From contig PBTJ01000083.1 of assembly GCA_002726925.1 (NCBI GenBank), positions 2,253 through 8,755 on the forward strand: 6,503 nucleotides of DNA. Direction: 5' to 3'. This DNA is from Gammaproteobacteria bacterium (GTDB lineage Bacteria > Pseudomonadota > Gammaproteobacteria > Pseudomonadales > Azotimanducaceae). Below, piece by piece: positions 1-5,262 of the stretch. Each line of letters begins with the position of its first letter. Position 1 is the first letter of the stretch. A program made the translations under genes and the position numbers. The notes below the pieces were generated by a model that did not search any database, was not told the DNA's origin, and saw only the letters and a program-made list of their open reading frames with translations.

Positions 1-306
1 TGTCACTTTGCGACGGATCGACAAATGCTCGAGACGACCGTAGTGCTTACTGCAGAACAGCTTAATGCGACTCTAGTAGTTTTCGATTTTCGCCACAAAA
101 TGGTCGTTGAAAACATCACGGTGCCTGTGCGGCACGATAGTGGATATTGGATTTTTCGATCCCTGGCCGAAAGCGACGCGGTGGTTACTGCCCGCGAACA
201 CAAAATTCGTAAATCAAATCTCGTTTACGAAAGGAATACCGAAATAAAGATGGGCAGCACCCCAACTTTACAGCGCACGGATCAAGGCCACTGTCGGCAA
301 GTTTGA
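1..306 (+). CDS. Partial hypothetical protein, C-terminal part only
   Basis: The frame is open from the first base of the window to a TGA at 304-306, so any gene would start to the left. The first in-frame ATG is at 25, with no clear Shine-Dalgarno sequence before it. About the first 60 residues read like ordinary protein, with alternating hydrophobic stretches such as TLVVFDF and then a GYWIF segment. The last 35 or so residues are polar and low in hydrophobics and could be read-through past a broken end. I recognise no family and see no membrane segment or catalytic motif. It points away from the minus-strand genes that follow. It could be a real gene end, a decayed gene or a chance open frame. 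Confidence 0.3.
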   Translation, partial: CHFATDRQMLETTVVLTAEQLNATLVVFDFRHKMVVENITVPVRHDSGYWIFRSLAESDAVVTAREHKIRKSNLVYERNTEIKMGSTPTLQRTDQGHCRQV

Positions 307-555
307 CTGAATCTCTTGGGGCTAGTTGTCATCCCGACCGCATGCCTGTGAAAATGGCTCTGACTAGGGGGCGTTGTCAGGATAGACCTATTCTAAATCC
401 CGATTGACGGAGAAATATGGTGCACTGAGCGAGACTCGCACCTTGTAGCGCCGACTCTAATTCGCTAAAAAACAGAAAGTTACGATCTATTAATCCGATG
501 AAGGAGAGGGGCAAGGAAACAACATTAATGGAATACTTATTTTGAACATCAAAAA
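307..555. other. Gene-poor stretch with one weak hairpin
   Basis: No convincing coding frame is present on either strand. The minus-strand frame here opens only at a TTG and has neither a ribosome binding site nor a recognisable product. One imperfect stem-loop lies at 419-442, pairing GGTGC with GCACC and GAG with CTC around a CGAGA loop with a 3-nt bulge. It has no T-run on either side, so it is not a convincing terminator. If the frame at 1-306 is not a real gene, the whole of 1-555 is gene-poor and may be decayed or intergenic DNA. Confidence 0.35.
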
Positions 556-855
556 TCAAACAAATTTAGTAAGATCACTAATATCGTCAATTAAGTCCTC
601 AATTTGCTCAGTATTTTTCAAAGGTTTCCCATCGTCATCAAACTTCATCTCGTTAGAAATTAGATTTCCCATTTCATGTTTATTGAGAACACTAAGACCA
701 AGACTGATAAATTTCTTTGCCGCAGATTTCTGGTCATCATCAAGGCCATTTCTAAGCAAAATACGAAGATGTTTTTTAACATTCCCATATTTTGAGGAAC
801 TGGTTGCATAGCTATCTTTCCTATCTCGAACAGAAAACGGTAACCATTCTTCCAC
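556..855 (-). CDS. AT-rich hypothetical protein, 99 aa
   Basis: This minus-strand frame runs from a GTG at 853-855 to a TGA at 556-558. The product is soluble, charged and probably helical, with a Lys/Arg-rich middle (VKKHLRILLRNG near residue 27) and an acidic C-terminal end (EQIEDLIDDISDL near residue 84). There is no signal peptide, membrane segment or motif I recognise. By hand count the DNA is about one third G+C, against roughly half in ahpF, which suggests a different origin. The start is doubtful: no Shine-Dalgarno precedes the GTG, and a stop lies only two codons upstream. The frame could therefore be the 3' part of a longer gene broken by a frameshift or deletion near 845-861. The first ATG lies about 60 codons in and would leave a very short product. 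I can assign no function. Confidence 0.5.
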   Translation of the reverse strand: MEEWLPFSVRDRKDSYATSSSKYGNVKKHLRILLRNGLDDDQKSAAKKFISLGLSVLNKHEMGNLISNEMKFDDDGKPLKNTEQIEDLIDDISDLTKFV

Positions 856-917
856 TGCGATTTAGAACAACTGAAACCCCATCAAATCCACGATATGTCG
901 TTGTTTGTCTAGCTAAA

Positions 918-935
918 GCTGCCGAATTCGGTAGC
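918..935. repeat. Near-perfect 18-bp palindrome downstream of ahpF
   Basis: GCTGCCG and CGGTAGC flank an AATT centre, giving a 7-bp stem with one G-T pair as + strand RNA, or an A-C mismatch on the - strand. It lies about 100 nt past the ahpF stop. On the minus strand it is followed only by TTTAGCT, with no real T-run, so it is a weak candidate for an ahpCF terminator. I see no better terminator between ahpF and the 99-codon frame. Confidence 0.25.
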
Positions 936-1035
936 GTGATGTGTAGCATTGCGTGGCCCACCGAGGGCGAAAACCAAACAGCGATCAACGCCGCGGGTCT
1001 TACTCAACCGATACGGCCAAAACCTAGCAACAAGT

Positions 1036-2622
1036 TTATACAGCCTGGAATATCGGCGGCCGTGCCGTTACATACTCTGCGGTGGCTAAAGCGACGTTAG
1101 CGCCATCTCCCATCGCAATGACGATTTGTTTATAGGGAACTGTGGTTACATCGCCACAGGCGAAAATCCCATCCGCCGATGTCTCTCCCTTCTGATTTAC
1201 CACGATTTCCCCAAACTTGTTGACCTCGACTTGTTCGGGCAAAAATTGTGAGTTGGGGATTAGACCGATTTGCACGAAAATCCCAGCAACGTTTAGATCT
1301 ATTTTTGCTAGCGTTTCGCGATCGGCGTATCGCAGGCCGCTGACTTTTTCAGAGTTCGATAGAACCTCCAGACACTCCACATTGGTGAGAAGTTCGATGT
1401 TGCCTCTCTGCTTTGCTCGATCGACCAATATAGAGTCCGCTTTCAACGTAGGCATATACTCTAGGAGCGTGACCGATCTAGCGATAGCAGACAGGTCTAA
1501 AGCGGCTTCGACGCCAGAGTTTCCCCCGCCCACCACAGCGATATCTTTGTCCTTAAAAAATGGTCCGTCGCAATGAGGGCAGTACGCGACACCAGAACCG
1601 ATGTGTTCTTTTTCTCCGGGAATATTTAACTCGCGCCAGTTTGCTCCAGTCGCAATGATTACCGCTGTAGCCTCAATCGTTTCGCCCGTACTAAGGGCGA
1701 GAGTTTTGATTGGGCCTGGCGTGATCGTTGTAACCGACAAGCCTTCTCTGATTTTCAGATTGTACTGACCTACATGCTCCTTTAAGTCATTGGTGAGTTT
1801 CGCGCCGGTGGTCGCTGGTATCGAGATCATGTTCTCAATACCCATCGTTTCTGCGACCTGGCCACCAAGTTTTTCACCTATAAGCACGATATCTAAGCCC
1901 TTTCTGGCGGTATAGATCGCTGCACTAATGGCCGCTGGGCCGCCGCCGACAATGGCAATGTCATATGCGGGCACGCATGTATTATCGTCGGGGTTGTTTT
2001 TTGTGGGAGGATAACGCTCTGTAAGTTGTCCCATCATCGTTGCGAGATTCAGTCGCCCAACGTGAAACAGTTCGCCGTTCAAAAAAACGGTCGGTACCCC
2101 TTGGATGCCAAGCGCTTGTACTTCGTCCTGAAAAAGACCTCCGTCCAGTGTTTCAGTCGACACTAGCTCGCTCAGCACCGAGAACTTGTTTAGCGTCTGA
2201 ACGACCTCAGGGCAATTCTCACAATCCAGGCTCACATACGCTTTGAAAGAAAGGGGAACAGACAACCGGCTCAAGTATTGTTCAATTGAGTCGTCAAGCT
2301 TCAGGTCACCACCTGCTACCTGCAAGATCGCTAATATCAGGGAGTTGAACTCGTGTCCGCCGGGTATTCCCGAGAAGTATATTTCAGAGTTTTTGGTTCG
2401 CGCCTTTACCTGAAAGGTTAGGGGTCCGGCGCTTGGGTATTGCAGCTTTTCTTCTTCAACTATCAGCCGAGTAGACGTAGATGCTAAGTCATATAAAAAT
2501 TCGCGAAGCTCGCTCTTCTTCCCGTGATCGCCAGTGTTTAACTTCAGCAGTACGTCCGTCTCGACCCGGAGCATGTAGGAGCGAACAGCCTCGAGCATCT
2601 CCGGTGACAGTAGTTTCGCCAT
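1036..2622 (-). CDS. ahpF: Alkyl hydroperoxide reductase subunit F (AhpF)
   Basis: AhpF is the cytoplasmic flavoprotein disulfide reductase that passes NAD(P)H electrons through FAD and two redox disulfides to AhpC. At 528 residues it is close to the E. coli protein (521). The N-terminal thioredoxin-like double domain fills about residues 1-200. It has the redox pair C134-ENC137P and the cis-proline motif GVP at 175-177. A linker leads to a thioredoxin-reductase-like half starting near 219. This half has an FAD-binding GGGPAA motif at 226-231, the second redox pair in CPHCDGPFF (C348 and C351), a nucleotide-binding GGGNSGVEAA motif at 365-374, and a C-terminal flavin motif around ACGDVTTVPYKQ (488-499). 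All expected redox cysteines are present. The ATG start at 2620-2622 has GAGG six bases upstream. It lies 32 nt after the ahpC stop, so the two genes almost certainly share a transcript. Confidence 0.98.
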   Translation of the reverse strand: MAKLLSPEMLEAVRSYMLRVETDVLLKLNTGDHGKKSELREFLYDLASTSTRLIVEEEKLQYPSAGPLTFQVKARTKNSEIYFSGIPGGHEFNSLILAILQVAGGDLKLDDSIEQYLSRLSVPLSFKAYVSLDCENCPEVVQTLNKFSVLSELVSTETLDGGLFQDEVQALGIQGVPTVFLNGELFHVGRLNLATMMGQLTERYPPTKNNPDDNTCVPAYDIAIVGGGPAAISAAIYTARKGLDIVLIGEKLGGQVAETMGIENMISIPATTGAKLTNDLKEHVGQYNLKIREGLSVTTITPGPIKTLALSTGETIEATAVIIATGANWRELNIPGEKEHIGSGVAYCPHCDGPFFKDKDIAVVGGGNSGVEAALDLSAIARSVTLLEYMPTLKADSILVDRAKQRGNIELLTNVECLEVLSNSEKVSGLRYADRETLAKIDLNVAGIFVQIGLIPNSQFLPEQVEVNKFGEIVVNQKGETSADGIFACGDVTTVPYKQIVIAMGDGANVALATAEYVTARPPIFQAV

Positions 2623-2654
2623 TTAATCCCTCGATTGGCTTACGCGAAAGGCGT

Positions 2655-3218
2655 TTAAATCTTACCTACGAGGTCCAACGACGGTGCAAGGGTTTCTTCT
2701 CCTTCTTTCCATTTTGCTGGACAGACTTCATCGGGATGGGCGCGCACATATCTCGCTGCTTTGAGTTTTCTGATCAGGTCCTCGGCGTCTCTACCAATGC
2801 CTTCAGCCGTTAGCTCATAGGCTTGAATTACCCCATCTGGATCAACAATGAACGTTGCACGATTTGCTCTACCCTCATCAGGTCGCAACACTCCAAAGCT
2901 CTCGGATAAGGCGAAGAGATTATCGCTCATTAAAGCGTACTTTACTTTGTTAATGGTATCCGAGCTGTCCCACCAAGCCTTGTGGCAAAAATGGCTGTCG
3001 GTCGAGACACCGTAAACTTCGGCATCAAGACTTTGGATTTCATCATAATGGTCCGCGATATCTCCAAGTTCAGTAGGGCATACAAAGGTAAAGTCGGCAG
3101 GATAGAAAACGAAGATCGCCCATTTTCCCAGCACGTCCGATTTTGAGATCTTAAGAAATTCGCCGTCTTTAAATGAGTCCAGCGAGAATTCGGATATCTC
3201 GGTATTCATTAGGTTCAT
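2655..3218 (-). CDS. ahpC: Alkyl hydroperoxide reductase subunit C (AhpC), 2-Cys peroxiredoxin
   Basis: AhpC reduces hydrogen peroxide, organic peroxides and peroxynitrite in the cytoplasm and is recharged by AhpF. The 187-residue length equals that of E. coli AhpC. The peroxidatic cysteine is C47 in PADFTFVCPTE, where T44 and a later arginine (R120 in RANRATF) complete the usual Thr-Cys-Arg site. The resolving cysteine is C166 in EVCPAKWKEG. The C-terminal end LAPSLDLVGKI is the YF-motif-containing type of tail region typical of this bacterial subfamily, though I note only the conserved LAPSLDLVGKI itself. C78 in HFCHKAW is an extra cysteine where E. coli has Thr. The start MNLMNTEI lines up with E. 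coli MSLINTKI, which favours the first Met over Met4; GGAA lies about 8 nt upstream. It is the first gene of ahpC-ahpF and sits behind an OxyR-like site. Confidence 0.98.
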   Translation of the reverse strand: MNLMNTEISEFSLDSFKDGEFLKISKSDVLGKWAIFVFYPADFTFVCPTELGDIADHYDEIQSLDAEVYGVSTDSHFCHKAWWDSSDTINKVKYALMSDNLFALSESFGVLRPDEGRANRATFIVDPDGVIQAYELTAEGIGRDAEDLIRKLKAARYVRAHPDEVCPAKWKEGEETLAPSLDLVGKI

Positions 3219-3233
3219 AGGTATTCCGTTCTA

Positions 3234-3258
3234 TTACGTTTACTCCACCGTAACGTAA
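3234..3258. repeat. Inverted repeat TTACGTT-N11-AACGTAA in the ahpC leader
   Basis: TTACGTT (3234-3240) and AACGTAA (3252-3258) are perfect 7-bp arms separated by 11 bases. The repeat lies 16-40 nt upstream of the ahpC ATG, closer to the gene than the OxyR-like site. On the minus strand the loop contains GGTGGAG. It could be a second operator or a hairpin in the ahpC 5' UTR. The repeat is seen directly; its role is unknown. Confidence 0.4.
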
Positions 3259-3280
3259 ATCATTGCTATTTAGATTAATA

Positions 3281-3317
3281 TTTGAATAGACCAATAGAAA
3301 TGATAGGCAATGCCTAT
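3281..3317 (-). promoter_or_regulatory. Putative OxyR operator upstream of ahpC
   Basis: The core ATAGGCAATGCCTAT (3303-3317) is a perfect 15-bp palindrome matching the OxyR/LysR-type spacing ATAG-N7-CTAT. Continuing toward ahpC with the same N7 steps gives CAAT at 3292-3295 (3 of 4 to CTAT) and TTTG at 3281-3284 (2 of 4 to ATAG). That makes 13 of 16 matches to the extended OxyR pattern. It ends about 62 nt upstream of the ahpC ATG, a usual position for activating a promoter. The minus strand just downstream is AT-rich, with TATTAA and TAAATA as possible -10 elements, but I cannot choose a -35/-10 pair with confidence. Another LysR-type regulator could bind instead. Confidence 0.6.
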
Positions 3318-3395
3318 AAAAGCAAAGGCACGCTATGTGTTAGCCAATGCCAATAGCCGCAAATATTGCGTTTCTAATTGATAATTCCGCGCAGA

Positions 3396-3869
3396 CTACG
3401 CGTTTGCGGTCAGTTTGACTGAGACCAACCTTGCGTTAGATCTATCTGAATTTGGAGAAAGCTCTATGGCAAGGCCGCGGAGGGCAAGGACTGCAGAAAA
3501 TCTTATGGCTGTTTGTCTAGCCAGATCTCGGGCTTGCGAAGAATCTTTGAGCGCGGCCTTTAGCGAGCCGCTGGCTCCATCAACCATTAACCATTCTAGG
3601 AACCTCAATTCGTTATCATGGAGCCTGTGCTGGCATGGACAGTTGGCGACCAATGGATCATCGCCGCAGCGATCAAATTGACGAGACAAAACAAGAAAAG
3701 CGTCGAGCGCTTGATCAACGTTTAGCCTTTTATAGAACGGTTTGAGGGTCGTCTCTAGTGCATCGGGATCCCCTCGATCGATTTGCCACTGTCTAAGGCT
3801 AAAAATTGCTAGCTGAGCCCCTGTAGATATCTCGTTGATCGAGACATAACTCTCTGAATACTCGAACAT
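3396..3869 (-). CDS. Hypothetical protein with Cys/His cluster, 157 aa
   Basis: I do not recognise this protein. I start it at the ATG at 3867-3869 because a strong GGGAGAGG lies directly upstream. A further ATG at 3942-3944 would make 182 residues, but that extension would read through the Fur-like palindrome and lacks such a ribosome site. The product appears soluble and mostly helical, with no signal peptide or membrane segment. Residues 68-84 hold C68, C77, C79, H81 and H84 (C-x8-C-x-C-x-H-x2-H), a possible metal- or heme-binding cluster. A helical stretch follows with many Ala and Leu residues (about 100-136). It is transcribed away from the hmu genes, with the Fur-like box 22 nt beyond its start, so iron-dependent repression is likely. 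The next gene on the same strand is ahpC, 177 nt on, with its own likely promoter. The link to iron is inferred from context alone. Confidence 0.75.
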   Translation of the reverse strand: MFEYSESYVSINEISTGAQLAIFSLRQWQIDRGDPDALETTLKPFYKRLNVDQALDAFLVLSRQFDRCGDDPLVANCPCQHRLHDNELRFLEWLMVDGASGSLKAALKDSSQARDLARQTAIRFSAVLALRGLAIELSPNSDRSNARLVSVKLTANA

Positions 3870-3873
3870 TTTA

Positions 3874-3881
3874 CCTCTCCC
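3874..3881 (-). promoter_or_regulatory. Strong ribosome binding site that fixes the 157-aa start
   Basis: On the minus strand GGGAGAGG is followed by TAAA and the ATG at 3867-3869. The AGG core is 4 nt and GGAG 7 nt from the start codon. This is the strongest such site in the window and is why the shorter start was chosen over the in-frame ATG at 3942-3944. Confidence 0.75.
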
Positions 3882-3890
3882 TTGAATTCC

Positions 3891-3913
3891 TAAATGATAA
3901 TAATTACCATTTA
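3891..3913. promoter_or_regulatory. Fur-box-like operator between divergent genes
   Basis: This 23-bp near-perfect palindrome has one mismatched pair. Its core TGATAATAATTACCA (3895-3909) matches the 7-1-7 Fur consensus TGATAATnATTATCA at all but one defined position. It lies between the start of the minus-strand 157-residue gene and that of the plus-strand 87-residue gene that precedes hmuTUV. It also contains -10-like hexamers for both directions: GATAAT at 3896-3901 on the plus strand and TATTAT on the minus strand at 3897-3902. A repressor bound here would block both promoters. Fur is the natural candidate; in an alphaproteobacterium it could be Mur or a related Fur-family protein. No clear -35 element is seen for either side. 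Confidence 0.8.
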
Positions 3914-3970
3914 GATTCGCAAGCGACGATCGGATTTTTATCAACTCAGGCGGGCTGTGGGAGTAAGGTG

Positions 3971-4234
3971 ATGAAGTCAGATCCAGAGTTGCTAAAAACC
4001 ATTGAAGCGATGGAACTAATAGATGCTTGGATTCCGAAAATGCTCTCCCAAATAGAACCGGACCTGGCCGAAAGATTTAACAATGCCCTCCTCAATATCG
4101 TGGTGCACAGATTGGTTAACGAAGAAGGGAACGACACTGCAGCCACTATTTTGTTTCGTTTGGCTGAAACCGTAGCCACGGGTGAGGTGTATAGCGCCGA
4201 AGCACCTGTGGAGTTGACGAGGCTAGATGGATAG
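3971..4234 (+). CDS. Hypothetical small helical protein, 87 aa, leading the hmu operon
   Basis: I recognise no family. The product is soluble, acidic and predicted helical throughout to about residue 70, with no cysteine, signal peptide or membrane segment. H46 is its only histidine. I use the ATG at 3971, preceded by GGGAG (7 nt) and AAGG. A GTG immediately upstream at 3968 could serve instead and would add one residue. It is the first gene to the right of the Fur-like box and lies 122 nt before hmuT on the same strand with no terminator between, so it is probably co-transcribed with hmuTUV and repressed by iron. It does not resemble HemP/HmuP as I know that small protein. A heme-handling or regulatory role is only an inference from position. 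Confidence 0.7.
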   Translation: MKSDPELLKTIEAMELIDAWIPKMLSQIEPDLAERFNNALLNIVVHRLVNEEGNDTAATILFRLAETVATGEVYSAEAPVELTRLDG

Positions 4235-4356
4235 GGCCGTACCCACTGAACGCGAAAAAATTTAGTCGCAATGACCGCCGAGAAAACTGCCTGTAAGTGG
4301 ATTTCAAGTAGACCTAAGCATACGAATATATCTCTAAATACTGGATTAGCCGCCAT

Positions 4357-5253
4357 ATGCGATTAGCAATTTACTTTTTTACCGCCGTTTCCTGCCTATC
4401 GCTTCCTTTGCTTGCGCAGGGAGCAGTGGATGGGACTGGAACCGAATTAGATTGCCGTCCAGCGCCTGATCCATCAAGGATTGTGGTGGCAGGTGGATCG
4501 ATCACAGAAATTCTCTTTATGCTTGGCGAAGACAACAAGATTGTCGCGGTGGATAGAACGTCTAACTATCCGGCAGAAGTTTCGCGATTTCCCGTCGTGG
4601 GATACGTAAGAGCATTGTCTGCGGAGGGTGTTCTATCTCTCGGACCTTCTCTGGTCCTTGGTGAAGACGATATGGGTCCTCACGAGGTGGTCAGCCAGCT
4701 AAAATTAACCGGGATCGAAATTCGTCGAGTGCCCGAGGAACACTCCGCGGTGGGAATTGTCGAGAAGATAATCTGTGTTGCTACGATATTAGGATATACC
4801 GACGATAAGATCGCCAAAATTAGGCAAGACTTCGATGATTCGGTGGAACAAATTGCCGCGCTAAATGATGAGGAAGCGACGGCTCCAAAACCACGGGTTG
4901 CCATTATCATGGCGCTTCGAGACGGTGTTCCATTTGCTGCGGGAAACGATACTTCGGCGGATGGGGTAATTAAAATGGCTGGTGCAGAGAACGTCTTTGC
5001 CAGCTTTGACGGGTGGAAGCCTGTCTCTCTCGAGGTAATGATCAGTTCCGATCCCTCATTTATCGTAATGCCTGAAAGGGGCATGGCCATGTCTGGCGGG
5101 AGAGACTCAGTGCTTTCCCATCCCTCAGTTAGGACAACTATCGCAGGTCAAAAGGGCAGGGTGATCGCGGTTGATGGTATGACTCTTTTGGGGTTCGGCC
5201 CTAGAACGCTTCAAGCAGCATTGGATTTGCAAAAAGAGTTCGATATCCCGTAG
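4357..5253 (+). CDS. hmuT: Periplasmic heme-binding protein HmuT
   Basis: HmuT is the substrate-binding protein of an ABC heme importer and carries heme across the periplasm to HmuU. The 298-residue product begins with a signal peptide (residues 1 to about 22), with a likely signal peptidase I cut near AQG-A. The mature part is a class III (BtuF/TroA-like) binding protein. VVAGGSITEILFMLG (43-57) is the typical first lobe start. GYVRALSAEGVLSL (82-95) matches the heme-type motif in which the tyrosine, here Y83, is the axial heme ligand in PhuT/ShuT relatives. AGNDTSADGVIKMAGAENVF (195-214) and GWKPVSLE (219-226) mark the second lobe. This motif favours heme over vitamin B12 or siderophores. 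No in-frame ATG, GTG or TTG lies between the upstream stop and this ATG, so the start is fairly secure, but the Shine-Dalgarno is weak (a GGA about 11 nt away). Confidence 0.92.
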   Translation: MRLAIYFFTAVSCLSLPLLAQGAVDGTGTELDCRPAPDPSRIVVAGGSITEILFMLGEDNKIVAVDRTSNYPAEVSRFPVVGYVRALSAEGVLSLGPSLVLGEDDMGPHEVVSQLKLTGIEIRRVPEEHSAVGIVEKIICVATILGYTDDKIAKIRQDFDDSVEQIAALNDEEATAPKPRVAIIMALRDGVPFAAGNDTSADGVIKMAGAENVFASFDGWKPVSLEVMISSDPSFIVMPERGMAMSGGRDSVLSHPSVRTTIAGQKGRVIAVDGMTLLGFGPRTLQAALDLQKEFDIP

Positions 5254-5262
5254 CGCGAGCCA

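Noticed and set aside
419..442. Hairpin GGTGC/GCACC considered as a terminator or tRNA arm
   Set aside because: The stem is interrupted by a bulge, there is no T-run on either side, and no cloverleaf or TTCRA arm is nearby.
377..559. Minus-strand 60-codon frame
   Set aside because: It opens only with TTG, has no ribosome site, overlaps the end of the 99-codon frame and has no recognisable product.
792..1100. Plus-strand 102-codon frame
   Set aside because: It overlaps the 3' end of ahpF and the AT-rich frame on the opposite strand, crosses the sharp composition change and has no ribosome site; it is probably a chance frame.
1217..1576. Plus-strand 119-codon frame inside ahpF
   Set aside because: It is antisense to the thioredoxin-reductase-like domain of ahpF, whose motifs are all intact; it is a shadow frame.
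3358..3370. Short palindrome CGCAA-ATA-TTGCG after the 157-residue gene
   Set aside because: The 5-bp arms with a 3-nt loop and no T-run on the minus strand are too weak to call a terminator.
3870..3944. N-terminal 25-codon extension of the 157-residue protein
   Set aside because: It would be coded through the Fur-like palindrome and promoter region, while a strong ribosome site points to the downstream ATG.
3946..4356. Minus-strand 136-codon frame opposite the 87-residue gene
   Set aside because: It is antisense to a plus-strand gene with a better start and operon context; its product looks like a reverse-strand artefact rich in Ser and Leu.
4357..4420. Lipoprotein signal at HmuT C13
   Set aside because: AVSC is a poor lipobox and the hydrophobic stretch before it is too short; a signal peptidase I cut after AQG fits better.
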